A DNA stretch of 64,000 nucleotides from Rhodocollybia butyracea (GCA_015501585.1 JADNRY010000268.1:20959-84958), one strand, 5' to 3'. Counted from the first letter of the stretch, positions 43,183 through 55,019 are shown. Notes: generated by a model from the sequence alone, not told the origin. Made by a program: numbers and translations.

Positions 43183-44472
43183 TCATATGATGACCGAAAA
43201 CAGGAAAAACAAAAAAGAATAATCAACTAAAAAACCTTCGTACTCATCTGCTTCAATCTCACTCAATGTAGCGGCATCCACAGCATCCACAAAATTCAAG
43301 TCCTCGAGCGAATGTGTGACACTGGAAATCCCCAACAATGACTTCCCTTTCTTCTTCTTCTTCTTCTTTTTAGCGCTACCTTGAGTAAAACCCATTGCCG
43401 CATGAGTGGGAGATGAAGGCGCAGATGAATCAGGAGTGAGGGTTGCAACACGGGCTTCTGATACAGTAACAGTGCTGAGCCATGCTTCACGCACCTCAGA
43501 AGACATGGTGTCCGGATAGATGGTGGATGGTAGATCCATAACCGCAAGAGCTTCGTGCTGATCTAAGGAGGCAGGTTCAGCCAAAAGCGCAACTTGCTTC
43601 GAACGATTACGGATAATGCCTTGGCGAACATCATCAGGCATTACTGATATGCAGTATTGAGCAAAGTGACCAGAGTGACCGCACCGATAGCAGACATCAG
43701 TCCGTCGCTTGGTGTTAGTCCAATCAAATTCCTGTGAGGGCCGAGTCGATGAGTTGGATGGAGAGTTGAACCGTGGTGACTGTCGAGGACGGGATTGAGA
43801 AGTATAGTGCGCTTCGTCACTCTCACCCCCATGATTGGGAGAAGGCGGAGCGGGCACCCAATCACCCCCAGAACGCACAACCTTGATCAAGGAGTCTCGT
43901 TTCTGGAGGTCGCTAAGTTCCCAGGCGTTAATCGCAGTAATCATATCGGCGACCGATTTCTGAGGTGACTCATTCTGTAAAACTGTGATAATGGGACCAT
44001 AAGTAGCAGAGAGACCGCCCAAGACCTTATCCTGGACAAAGGACGCAGGAAGGGAGACAGCAATAGCATAAAGCTGACGTTCAATACTGAGCACCTGCTG
44101 GAGGAAGGCATCGGCTGGCTTCATGATGTCATGAGTGATGGATTGGAATTGGGCCATGAGTGAAGAACGGGTAGCAGGATCAGACCGTGTATAGAAGGCG
44201 TCAAGCTGTGCCCAAAGGAGACGACCGCTGTTCGAAACACCTACATTGTCCACCTTGATACAGACATCAGGGCTTAACGTGAGGTATAGTAGCCCATAAG
44301 CCTTCAGATTGTCACCTGTCCAAGCTCTAGCTTGTACAACACCTGTTGGAACCGGTACTGATGGGTCAACAGCGTTCCAGTACCCTCCTGCAAGCAATAA
44401 AGCTTGGGCCTGGTTCTTCCAAGTCCAGTAATTAGTGCCCGTGAGTTTAACAATGTCAGATGGTTTGACCAT
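43183..44472 (-). CDS. Copia-type Gag with CCHC zinc knuckle
   Basis: 429-residue intact frame starting ATG at 44472, 158 bases inside the 5' LTR. The N-terminus LTGTNYWTWKNQAQALL matches the start of Copia Gag (DUF4219/UBN2-type), followed by LLWAQLDAFYT and the MAQFQSI helix region. A single zinc knuckle CYRCGHSGHFAQYC (C-x2-C-x4-H-x4-C) lies near residue 262. A run of eight Lys near 375 comes from a CTT microsatellite at about 43347-43370. The protein would form particles and bind RNA in the cytoplasm. The frame is uninterrupted, consistent with recent selection for function or a young insertion. Confidence 0.9.
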   Translation of the reverse strand: MVKPSDIVKLTGTNYWTWKNQAQALLLAGGYWNAVDPSVPVPTGVVQARAWTGDNLKAYGLLYLTLSPDVCIKVDNVGVSNSGRLLWAQLDAFYTRSDPATRSSLMAQFQSITHDIMKPADAFLQQVLSIERQLYAIAVSLPASFVQDKVLGGLSATYGPIITVLQNESPQKSVADMITAINAWELSDLQKRDSLIKVVRSGGDWVPAPPSPNHGGESDEAHYTSQSRPRQSPRFNSPSNSSTRPSQEFDWTNTKRRTDVCYRCGHSGHFAQYCISVMPDDVRQGIIRNRSKQVALLAEPASLDQHEALAVMDLPSTIYPDTMSSEVREAWLSTVTVSEARVATLTPDSSAPSSPTHAAMGFTQGSAKKKKKKKKGKSLLGISSVTHSLEDLNFVDAVDAATLSEIEADEYEGFLVDYSFLFFLFSVII

Positions 44473-44619
44473 GATGGAATGAGAATATGGATGAGAGAGG
44501 ATTGGGATAGATGTAGCTGATCGTGGCAGCAGGCAATAGAAAGAGGATGCTGATTGTGACAGCAGGCAATAGGAAAAGACCTAGGTAATAATTGAGCAGC
44601 AAGGCAGTGGCTAACACTT

Positions 44620-44629
44620 GCCCATAACC
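44620..44629 (-). other. Primer-binding site of Copia-type element
   Basis: GGTTATGGGC on the minus strand, directly after the 5' LTR. It resembles the copia primer site complementary to an internal part of initiator tRNA-Met. From memory of the family, not a search. Confidence 0.6.
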
Positions 44630-44763
44630 TGTTGAACTTTAGACCCGGGATATCCACAAAAGGACGCGAACGATAAACGACGACGTGGTATTAAGACAAG
44701 CAAGTGATGTATCATGTGACTACGGACTGTAAACTATGTACGGCGTCTCGGCTCATACCAACA
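44630..44763 (-). repeat. 5' LTR of gag-only Copia-type element
   Basis: 134-base repeat, identical by eye to 42981-43114 and followed on the plus strand by AGAAC. Confidence 0.93.
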
Positions 44764-45640
44764 AGAACATGTACGATAAGCGATGGCATCTCTGGATTTG
44801 CGTGATCATAGTCACTTTGACATTGCAGTCCGCTTGGAATTAGGGGAACATACGAGTTCGCGCAGGATATGTGGTGCTGGATGCTGTAATGTAAGTGATA
44901 TTTTCAAAGTTGTGTATTGATGAAGGTGTTGTTAAGATTCTATTGGTTTGGATATACGTCGATACTACGTCCATTATACCGACACCAACCTCCGCTTCTG
45001 CAGCTAGTCCTTCAATGTCTATGGCCTCACGGTCTTTCAAACCCAACACCCCAGTTGTTCTCAGAGCGGTGCTTGGTGTCTGAGGGCCGAGTGAGTTTTA
45101 AAGGAATGATATTGACCGTCATCATTGTAAAGCATTGACCCCAGATAGCCGCTATGTTTCTACATCTCTTTGCTGCCAGACAAGACAAGGACCACCGGAA
45201 CACCCGGTGGACGGAATGCAAAGTATTCTTCACAGTAATGGCCACACCATAATCACACCAAGCACCACTCCAATCCAGCCTCCACCTATATTAGCGAGTC
45301 TGCCTTTCGCATCAAGATCTACTATAACCACCTTAACCTCTGCTAGTACTCAGACAACCCACCCTCTGCTTCTTCCTCCACTCATCACGAAACAGTTACC
45401 CCCCACTCCGGCTGAAGGACCTCTTTTGGCTATACAGAAAGGCAGATCCATGCTTTGCGCGATGTCCAAACGATCTACACAGGCGCTACTCCCCATATCC
45501 CTGAGCACATCAACTCCCGACTCTGTAACATTGTTGTTCTTCCTCAAGCCGGTCTACAAGGATGATCTGGGGATGGTATCCGGAGAACAATCTCTCCGCA
45601 ATAAACTGACACTTTTGAGAGTCTCTCGAAGCGGCTAGGG
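44764..45640 (+). pseudogene. T-module fragment, copy 3, right part
   Basis: Resumes the T module after the Copia element. The Ser/Ala-rich stretch SASAASPSMSMASRSF lies near 44990-45040, then a broken membrane span (VVLRAVLGV, then a stop), then the tail motif with KQLPPTPAEG near 45390 and VYKDDLGMVSGEQS near 45560. Confidence 0.45.
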
Positions 45641-45734
45641 GCGTACCCCTGGGCGCTAGAGAGAGGCGGCCCTTTTCCCGCAAGCCTACCCGGACCCCGA
45701 GAGCAGATCTCACGTCCCAACTTAAACTCCCAAG

Positions 45735-46520
45735 TTGAATTATGACATGGAAAAAACCTCTCATCCCCTCTCACCATTGATCTCGCCTGTTTCCCTGAAA
45801 AGAAACGGTGTGCCTCCATTAACCATCATCCCGGAAACTAACAGGTCCAGGAGCACCGCCCATAGCAAGGAGGGAAACAAACCCATGTCCCCCGTTGACG
45901 ATTATTCCGGAGAGTAATGCGTCTAGGAACAGCATACAAAGCCAGCAGCTTGCCAAATGGGAAGCACCTGTCTTGGGGGGTTGAGGCGGGAGGAGTGGAG
46001 GAGTGGAGGAGATGTTTGAAGATGCCCATTACGCCATAGGGCCCGCTACCCTCCCCATTCCAACGAGCGTGTATGGTAGTCCGTTGTTTAGTAAATCGAC
46101 GTATTTGGCATCTCTGCGTTCTCCTGGGATTTGTAAATGCAGACCACTGCCTCGGGCATCGAGAGTTTCTGTACAGCTGGGATCTCTGAACTTGGTGTCG
46201 CCAAACAGTTTCCTCGAGATCAAGATCAGGTCCAGGGACGGCACCCATAGCAAGGAGGAAAACAAACCCGCGCCGCCATTGACTCCCAGAGAGTAATGTG
46301 TCCAGGACATAGCATACAGTAAATAACAGGAGGAGAGCAGCTCGCCCAGGCCGACTGGGAAATGCCTTTCCGGGGGAGGTCGAGGCGGGAGAAAGAGAAG
46401 CAGCGGAGGAGACGTTCAAAGATGCCCATGACACCGCAGGACCCACGACCCCTACCGATTCCGATGAGTGCGGATGGTAGTCCGTTGCTGTCCGCCATGT
46501 TTAGTACATTGCCGGATTCG
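45735..46520 (-). repeat. Tandemly duplicated gene fragment
   Basis: Two related units, about 45840-46100 and 46225-46500, offset about 383 bases. On the minus strand both encode an LLWVPSLDL/LLAMGAVPGPDL-type segment and a GMGRV/GIGRG-type segment. Frames are interrupted. No family recognised. Confidence 0.45.
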
Positions 46521-47277
46521 GCGTTTCCGTGTTCGACTGGATTTCATAAATGGAGACCACTGCCTCAGGGGTGGAGGGTTTCTGTACATCCGGGATCACT
46601 TAACTTGGTTTTGCCGAATAGCATGCCGCGAGATTGGGATATTCTTTCTGGACATGTGGGACCTCAGGATTTGGCTTCACTGCCTCAAGATATTCCCTCG
46701 GTGCAGCCGTGACATCAAAATTTTGCGTCACCAAACAGTATACCTCTGAACTTGAATACTCCTTCAGACTTCTGCTAGGTCGCAGGAAGTCATAATCTGG
46801 CTTTGCCACCCCAGGAGATCCCTTCTACACACCTGGGAGGTCATAACTTTGCTTCACAGGAGGGTGTGCCTTCTGCCGCTGTACAGTTGCCTAAATCAAG
46901 TAGTGGGCCCCCAACACAATGAGATTCTTCAAATAATACCCCTCAAGCGCTGGTGTCTAGCAACAATGACTTACCAGATTGGACTGAAACAAGCGCAACA
47001 TTACAATCGGTATCTTCACCAAGTTTAGAGTGGACTCTGTGGATGCGGGCTGGACAAATTCTCACTATTCCTCCTGATAGTCAATCTGACCATTAAGGAG
47101 GTTCTCGGTGGAATAGTGCAAACTTGCGGTAAACCGGGAGGTTTGTGAATCATAAAATGGGATCTCAAGTCATTCGGAAAGTAGGTATTTTGCTAGCAAT
47201 TGAAGAATTTTTTTTTTATCAGTCTAGCTATAGAAAATCATGACAAAATCGGCTGTTCAACAACAACATTCAATGTG
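46521..47277. other. No gene recognised
   Basis: Degenerate short internal repeats (several copies of a CATC/CTTGGCTTC-like phrase at 46590-46860) and an A/T-rich end. No frame or element supported. Confidence 0.4.
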
Positions 47278-48317
47278 ACAATGTAAGTGAGCTTGTAAAA
47301 TATAATTTAGATTGTTGTGGTATACTTATGCCATCCATGATGTTGGGTATATGCTCTATCCAGCTACAATCTCCTTCATGACTGGCATTGGTCAGCCTGT
47401 TAAATAGATCTCCAACATTGACATTGCGCAACCTGATATGACCGTGTGTAAACACCAATGAGACACAGTTTGTTTTTGGGTTGTTGACAGTTATCATTTA
47501 TCTGTATTGACATTCAAGCAGGTAAATGAGAGTGCTACCAGCCCATATTTTGAGAAATGGAAGAAGTTTGAAGTAGATACCTCTTGTGTTGTATATTGCT
47601 GATGTGGCAACTCCGGAGATTAGTTAGCCGGTAGGTTTGTATGTCCGTATACTTACTCATCATATTAGCTGTAAGAGCTAACGAAGTACGCAGTAAGCTA
47701 CAGCTCAGAGATAAGAGAACACTCTGTATTGATAAATACCTAACGAAGTACGCAGTAAGCTACAGCTATGGACCTCGTCAGTAAAAGTAGTATAAAGGAA
47801 GTAAGTAGGCTCACCTCAGAGATAAGAGAACACTCTGAGGGGAGCCGATACGAAGTATCTATGAATATAAGTAAAAGATACACGGCCTCCGCAGGCGGTG
47901 CGGAAATACGAATAGGCTATGAAACAAGGTACAAACATATAATAGTGCATGTTTAAGGATAGGATCAAGAAATATACCGCAGGATGAGACACTTTGTGGA
48001 GTAATGGCCCGAAATACCTAGTCCGGCACTCGGAAAGTCCAATCCTAGTGATCAATCCCGATGATGTCACTGCATTTATGGAAAATCGCGTGACGTCATA
48101 AGAATCAATTCCAACATTAGCAATATTATACAGTATGTACAGTATATAAGCTTCCATGTAGTACTGTAGTACTCATGCGTTTGCGAGGTATCTAATACCT
48201 TGTTCAGGCACACAAACTACTTGTGTTGGATCCCAGGATCGGACTGACCGCCTGATTGGACACTCATCAGATTCCTTAAAGAAATCCCATATCTTGTGGA
48301 TTATAAAAGCACACACA
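47278..48317. repeat. 3' flank of NLR3, interrupted by a solo LTR
   Basis: 47278-47669 and 48117-48317 correspond to 5205-5690 beside NLR1 with few differences. The solo LTR splits it. Confidence 0.8.
47670..48116. mobile_element. Solo LTR
   Basis: 447 bases beginning TGTAAGAG and ending TTCCAACA, flanked by the 5-base duplication TTAGC (47665-47669, 48117-48121). The uninterrupted site ATTAGCAATATT is present at about 34795-34815. Inside are short direct duplications: ACGAAGTACGCAGTAAGC occurs twice, at about 47680 and 47743, and AGAGATAAGAGAACACTCTG twice. No partner LTR is in the window. Confidence 0.78.
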
Positions 48318-51300
48318 TTACAACAATTTCCAACAACCTTCCCAGTTTTTACCATATATAAGATTACTATAGTCAATGTGCACTGCTTGATTGGCAGCAT
48401 CAGCAGGGATGGTGAGAGCCTGGCGTTGGTCAGCAACTCCGAACCTGTACTGGGAAGGAAGCCAAAACAATAGATTGCTAGTATTTACTACCACCCAGCC
48501 TTGGCTAGTGGCCAAAGTTTGGGGATGTTCAAGGGAGCTCGAAAAATGGGCAAGGGATAGAATCAGATTGTTGAACTCCTTTAATGGCTCTGCTCCTGGC
48601 AATCTGGTTTCTGTGTTGCAGAATCTCAGGGTCTGATCACTAGACCCAGACACAATGTGTTTTCCATCTGGAGAGTAGGCAACTGACTGAATCGAATCAT
48701 TATGCCACTTCAATGGGTCTCCTACTGGCTGCGCAGTTTCTGCATTCCAGATTCTCAGGGTCAGATCAGAAGAACCAGATACAATGTGTTTTCCATCTGG
48801 AGAGTAGGCAACTGAGCAAACCCAATTATTATGCCCCTTCAATGGGTCTCCTACTGGCTGCGCAGTGTCTGCATTCCAGATTCTCAGGGTGTGATCATCA
48901 GAACCAGACACAATGTGTTTTCCATCTGGAGAGTAGGCAACTGACTGAACCAAACTGGTATGCCCCTTTAATGGGTCTCCTACTGGCTGCCCAGTTTCTG
49001 CATTCCAGATTCTCAGGGTCTGATCAGCAGAACCAGACACAATGTGTTTTCCATCTGGAGAGTAGGCAACTGACTGAACCGAATCATTATGCCCCTTTAA
49101 TGGTTCTCCTACTGGCTGCCCAGTTTCTGCATTCCAGATTCTCAGGGTCTGATCAGCAGAACCAGACAAAATATGTTTTCCATCTGGAGAGTAGGCAACT
49201 GACTGAACCCAATCATTATGCCCCTGTAATTGGTCTCCTACTGGCTGCCCAGTTTCTGCATTCCAGATTCTCAGGGTCTGATCATCAGAACCAGACACAA
49301 TGTGTTTTTCCATCTGGAGAGTAGGCAACTGACTGAACCCAATCATTATGCCCCTTTAATGGTTCTCCTACTGGCTGCCCAGTTTCGGCATTCCAGATTC
49401 TCAGGGTCTGATCATCAGAGCCTGACACAATGTATTTTCCATCTGGAGAGTAGACAACTGACCGGACATAATCAGTATGCCCCTTTAATGGCTCCCTTAC
49501 TGGCTGCCCGGTTTCTGCGTACCAAATTCTCAGGGTCTGATCAGCAGAACCAGACACAATGTGTTTTCCATCTTGAGAGTAGGCAACTGACTGAACTGAA
49601 TCATTATGCCCCTTTAATGGTTCACCTACTGGCTGCCCAGTTTCTGCAGTCCAGATTCTCAGGGTCTGATCATAAGAACCAGACACAATGTGTTTTCCAT
49701 CTGGAGAGTAGGCAACTGATTGAATCCAATGACTATGCCCCTTTAATGGTTCTCCTACTGGCTGCCCAGTTTCTGCATTCCAGATTCTCAGGGTCTCATC
49801 AAAAGAACCAGACACAATGTATTTTCCATCTGGAGAGTAGACAACTGACTGGACATAATCAGTATGCCCCTTTAATGGTTCTCCTACTGGCTGCCCAGTT
49901 TCTGCATTCCAGATTCTCAGGGTCTGATCAGAAGAGCCAGACACAATGTGTTTTCCATCTGGAGAGTAGGCAACTGACTGAACTGAATGATCATGCCCCT
50001 TTAATGGTTCACCTACCGCCTGCCCAGTTTCTGCATTCCAGATTCTCAGGGTCTGATCATCAGAACCAGACACAATCTGTTTTCCATCTGGAGAGTAGGC
50101 AACTGACTGAACCCAATGATTATGCCCCTTTAATGGTTCACCTACTGGCTGCCCAGTTTCTGCAGTCCAAATTCTCAGGGTCCGATCAGAAGAACCAGAC
50201 ACAATGTGTTTTCCATCTGGAGAGTAGGCAACTGACTGAACCGAATCATTATGCCCCTTTAATGGTTCACCTACTGGCTGCCCAGTTTCTGCATTCCAGA
50301 CTCTCAGGGTCTGATCACCAGAACCAGACAAAATGTGTTTTCCATTGGGAGAATAGCTGACACAAGATACCCTGTTGTCATGGTGGATTTGATTAATTTC
50401 TGCTACCCAATGTTTGTGTTTTCCTTCTTGTTTGATTTTTATCACTTTGTCAAGGTACTTGTGAACATTTTGATATAACAAAGTGTTTTCTGGAATCATC
50501 GGCAGTACACTCACATATAAATGTGGTGTGCTGTGAGCAATCGGATAATAAAACGCCCGCACACATTTTGCAATATCATCTGCCATCTCCACTATCTTCG
50601 GGTTCAAATTCTGTGTACTTAATCAGATGAGGTGTATTGTACTTGCTCCATTCCGCAACTCTTACCTTTGACTTTCTCCTATCTGACAATCTGTCCATGC
50701 TAACTCGGATTTGAGATGTTCTTCCCATCAAGCTCAAGCACTCCATCCAATATACAATCTTCTCCTCATTCATTAGCTGTACCACCTGTGCCATCATAGC
50801 ATCATCTGGTTGCTCTATCTCACCCAAATGGTGAGCCCAATTCTCACAGGAGTACTGAAGCTCTTCGGAGATATATTTTCCAACTCGTGTCTTTATATCA
50901 GGGTTTGATACCCGTTCATTGGGAATACTAGAATTGTCTAGCTTGCAGATGTTGAATTTCAACTTGGTCATCAAGACTTTCAAACACGCATCTGTAAGAT
51001 GCTTATGTTGTTCCTTCAGATTGATATTATACCCTCTTTTCTCTCCTTCATTTTGAATGAATTCTTTGAAAGATAGATGGAACTTGAGTTTGTCATCTCC
51101 ACCCTTGTAAAGTACTGCACTCAAAGATTTCACTGCATCCTGTGCATAATTACCAATCAACTCCCTCAGTGCATTTTCTGTCACTGGGGACTGAAGAATA
51201 AACAGCGTACTGATGACATTAAGGTATTTCATGGTATCATGCTTTGGGTCTTGAATAGCTTCTTTCAAGACAGTCTCATATAGTTCATATAAAAGATCAT

Positions 51301-53563
51301 AGGAATTAGCTCCAGAAATAGATCCTTTTTGTTGTTTCTTCATGATGTTCAACTTTTCTTTTGGCTCTAGTCCTTGAGCCAGAAATTTGAATGCAGTTTC
51401 TGCCAATATGAAGAGTGACTCCACATATGAGAGTAACCATAGCTCATCATTGTTAGTGATGGCTTGAGCCATCTTTGTGTTCCCTTTGATACGCTGTCTG
51501 AGAAACTTTCCAATGTCCTCCCGGGTGTTTGGATCCTGCTGGATATCCACTTCTAAATGCTGCCCCTCTGCAAAAGCTTCCCTGATCTCAGTATTTGGCC
51601 TGCTGGTTATTACAAACTTGACCCAGTTATGATTCTTGCACAGCTCTTGAACCTCTTTTAAAAATAATTTACGGCTTTCCTCTTCCAGCGCCCACTCATC
51701 AAGAGCATCAATAATAACTAATATTTGGCTTGTAGGAGATTCTTTTTTCAGTATATCCAATGGCCGATGCACCAGATTGTTGAATTGGTAATGCAATCCA
51801 CCTGAAGTGCTTAGCTGCGGATCATCTGCTAAATATCTGCCAAATGCAGGAAATTTTCTTGCAATATTGTAAACCAGTGTGGGAACCAGAATATGCAAAT
51901 CTTCAGACCTAGTTCCTCTTGTGCAATGAAAACTAATGGCCAACTCAATACCAGTGAGATCTGGATCAACTGGTTTTTCGCGGAATTTCTGTTCAAGTGA
52001 GCCCACAATGGAACTTTTTCCTGTTCCTGCCAAGCCATGCAGCCAAACAATGCTACTCCTCTTGATGTTTTCTGTTAGCTTAGACAGAAGAGCAACGCGG
52101 GTATCCTCCATGCAAACTTTGTAGCCCTCATGAGACTGAGGCTTCAACTTCTCTGTAAGGATTCTGGTATGCTCTGTGAACCATTACTCCTTTAGTGTCA
52201 ATAGTAGATGTAAATAGTTACTCATTGTCTTACCAGCAGAGAGAGTGAGCAAAGCAGTAACTTGAGTACAAACTAATTTGTACTGTTCCTTCAAGTCAGC
52301 AAATTCATTGCGAAAGTGAGAGATTTTGTCTCCAAGCTCTGATGAAAATATTAGCTGCTCTATAAATTTTCAAATCAATTTACAATATGTGGAGAGCCAG
52401 TCTATTTGCACTTACTCAGCATATTCTCCTGACATTTTATCAATACTTGCTCAACAGCCCCTTGGATGCACTCTAGAATAGAACCAATGACTTCTTTTGC
52501 CACATTTGAATGGTCCTTGAGTGGGCCAGCATCTGCAATGATGAAAAGCATGGCTCCCATCTGTTCAAAAAGACTAAGGATATCCTGATGGCACTTTTCC
52601 TGTTTTTTTAGAACCTAGAGATTGAAGTTTTCAAGTTACTGAACATTCTCATGCAAACTCAACAGAAGTTCCTACCTCAAAAGCTTGAGTGGCTGCACTT
52701 ATGGCTACTCCGGCTGCAGCATTTAACTGTTAAAGTGACCATGAGTTTTAAAGACTTCTAGCACTTTGAACAATTAAAGATTAACTCACTCCTCCCACAG
52801 CACTTGCTAATTGCAAGATTAAGTCAAGCCCAGCTTGATACTTCCCAAGTTTGGATACAATCGATGTAGGAGGACTAAATGTTTTCAAAACATGATCAAG
52901 TGAATACTATTCATTCTGATGTCAAGATGGAAAAATGTCTCGAATGGTGTCAGCACTTACAGCAGAAATGCTCAGTATGATTGTCAAATCAGCTCCAGTC
53001 AAGGTGAATTCTTGAGCGTCCCCTTTGCGATTGCAAATCCGTATCAGCAAAAGTTATCTGCGTTTGATAGGCTACCTACCTGTCACACCTGATTTGACAA
53101 ATTTATCAAAGATGTCTTCATTCTTGAGTGACAATGGGCTGGAAACCAAAGATTTGGATTTGCGCACTCTGTGGTGCTCTTCAACGTCCACAGTGATGAT
53201 CCCTTGTGCATCCACAACGCTACTCATCAAATTGTCAATTTAATGCACATGATAGAGATCTGCAAAGCCAGTGGCAGCTCCGAAAAGGCTCTATGTATTC
53301 AAGGTACATGCAGATATTCAAATGTGTGCGGGCATACTATCCCAAAAAATCAAACCGAAATTAAGCACTCACATGTTGGTGTTCATCTGCCATTGCATCT
53401 CACTATTTACTTTTTGGCGGCCACTCTTGGCAACACCGCCTTTCTCATCAAGCATGCCATCTTTCTTAGCTTGAAGAGTCACGGAGATTTTCCCCCTTTT
53501 GGGAGGGCTATCGAGTTTAAGCTTGATCGCTGGTATTTTCACACACAAATGAGCAGAAGACAT
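48318..53563 (-). CDS. NLR3: C2-like / helical / NACHT / WD40 receptor, one frameshift
   Basis: ATG at 53563; exon 1 ends 53373 and the layout follows NLR2. The NACHT exon starts at 52173 with Walker A GLAGTGKS and Walker B ILVIIDALDEW. A 55-base intron (50611-50665) separates the linker from the WD40 exon. Unlike NLR2, the linker (GKYISEELQYSCENWAHHLG and onward) is kept. Fourteen WD40 repeats and the LLFWLPSQYR C-terminal segment follow, with the stop near 48318. One extra T in a run at 49305-49309 shifts the frame in repeat 9; otherwise the gene looks functional, so this could be a sequencing error. The role is the same STAND receptor type as NLR2. Confidence 0.86.
48610..50400 (-). repeat. 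WD40-coding minisatellite of NLR3, 14 units
   Basis: Equivalent sites at 50323 and 48645 are 1678 bases apart, 13 steps of 129 plus the extra T. Fourteen repeats equal two seven-bladed propellers. Variable triplets after KGH include NDS, NHW, DHS, TDY, SHW, NDW, TSL and NNW. Confidence 0.92.
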
Positions 53564-53817
53564 GAATATATGACTGCGGCGTACCCTCAATCTTGAAAAC
53601 CAACCTATCGATTAACACGGGTCAGCGATCGATGAAAGGATTCAATGAAGGAGTCGGATAACATACTTGGACAAATCGAGCTTTGGGTTAAGTGTGGTAC
53701 ACATGCGTTACTAGATTCACGAAAATTGCGGCGATGATGGTGGTACGATATCAAGAAACAATCTGCTGACGGACAAAATGAGGGACTGTCCATTTTTGAA
53801 GATAACGTCAAAAGAAT

Positions 53818-53843
53818 GGACACGGGATCATGATCCCGTGTCC
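53818..53843. promoter_or_regulatory. Perfect palindrome upstream of NLR3
   Basis: 26-base perfect palindrome with GGACACGGGATCA arms, 255 bases upstream of the ATG. It is the spacer-less version of the NLR1 and NLR2 inverted repeats. CATCCCGTG repeats follow it and were the target of the insertion at 53852. Confidence 0.6.
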
Positions 53844-53851
53844 ATCCCGTG

Positions 53852-54516
53852 ACTACAGCCTCAAACCAAGGGTTCCCACGCCCGACCGTTTGGACCGTTT
53901 TCGAACCGATTAAATCCGACAAGACCGTTTTTCACCGATGGTCATGTGGGAAGATAAGCGCCCATGCAACTCGCTCTGACGAACAACTCTGGGCAACTAT
54001 GAGCTCAATTCAAGCTCAATATACCCTTTTTTAAATGCTATTTAAGTAAGACTATGAACAAATGAACATTTTGGCATGGCAACTTTAGAGAAACAACGCG
54101 AAACACTGACCATCGGATCCGACTCAATCTCAACAGGCTCTAAGTAGTAACTTCAATAAGGATACTTCACTAGTCCTTATTTAACTTGCATGACTTCGCG
54201 CGCTAGCGCGAAGTTTTTGTATAATTAGGCTATCTTCTTGCAAGATTTTTAGTGCATAGCAAGCCACAGGTCTTCATGAAGTACTTATCTTGTAAACAAA
54301 AAGCACATACTATGGGTATTCTTTATAGTATACTTACGCCGGTGGCGAAAAATTTCGAACTTTGACTCTCAGAAATACAGAATCTGAGCAATATTTAGGC
54401 ATTGGAGAACCGGGAATCGAAACCCCAGCCCAACTGGCCCTCGGCAGAATTGATTCCGCTCATGTGTAGGGCTGGCTGCGCCTCCGGCGCACCAGCCCCT
54501 CGGTATGACCGATTTT
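53852..54516. mobile_element. Unclassified 665-base insertion upstream of NLR3
   Basis: Both sides carry TCCATCCCGTG (53841-53851 and 54517-54527), and the homologous promoters of NLR1 and NLR2 lack this block. It contains an 8-bp-stem hairpin near 54197-54216 and, on the minus strand, a sequence like a pol III B box (GGTTTCGATTCCC, one base longer than consensus) near 54409-54421. It has no terminal inverted repeats and no ORF. A SINE-like element is possible. Confidence 0.55.
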
Positions 54517-54527
54517 TCCATCCCGTG

Positions 54528-55019
54528 TCCATCCCGTGTCACTGTCAGTTTTGACATTCATTGCTTTCCGTTGAGAGCTTCGACACTCAAATCTTCATCT
54601 TCAAAGCTTCATTAATTCATTATCCAGTCCACTTTCATGCCTATGCGTCCGCTTTATTGCTACAAGGATTGTTTTTCAGCGCAATTCGGACGTGCAAATC
54701 CTTGCCGTTGCACCGTGACCGGTTGGCAGGCTCAGAATGACAGCGTCGGCGTTGTTTCCATTCTTATTGTATCCGCCTTGGAATACACTTGATAATATTG
54801 TACAAATGAAAGCCCGTTGCTTTTTTGGGGTTTTTTCGGCCTTTCTGCGTTTCAACAATCAGATCCAGACATTACTCTCGCTGGTTGCACTCTATACGCC
54901 ACAAAACACATCTACTTATCGAGGCGACAGCCCATTCTGTTGGAAATGTTTCTGAGAACAAGGGAAGAGCTGTGAGAGAGAGTAAACATGGCTATATTAT
55001 TATATCTGGAAATTTCCAG
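54528..55019. repeat. Distal NLR3 promoter region, homologous to NLR1 and NLR2 upstream DNA
   Basis: Parallels 12576-13150 and 38845-39010 (the GTCAGTTTTGACAT phrase, then TTTATTGCTACAA). No gene supported. It leads into the P module. Confidence 0.6.

Larger units (their letters stand above)
42981..44763 (-). mobile_element. Gag-only Copia-type LTR retrotransposon (TR-GAG class)
   Basis: 134-base LTRs (42981-43114 and 44630-44763; TGTTGAAC...CCAACA) read as identical, with target duplication AGAAC (42976-42980, 44764-44768). The coding strand is minus. The interior has one gene, a Copia-type Gag, and no pol. A GGTTATGGGC sequence directly follows the element's 5' LTR, resembling the half-tRNA-iMet primer site used by copia. 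A G-rich tract precedes the 3' LTR. At 1783 bases it fits terminal-repeat retrotransposons with a GAG domain. It must use pol from another element. Confidence 0.93.

Noticed and set aside
49230..50360. Long plus-strand frame of 376 codons (repeating [15 protein letters not shown])
   Set aside because: It is the antisense shadow of the WD40 repeats of NLR3; the same happens at 6918-7586, 8593-8838, 35111-35614 and 48713-49324.
54409..54490. tRNA gene on the minus strand
   Set aside because: A B-box-like motif is present but one base too long, the T stem pairs poorly and no proper A box or anticodon arm could be folded.
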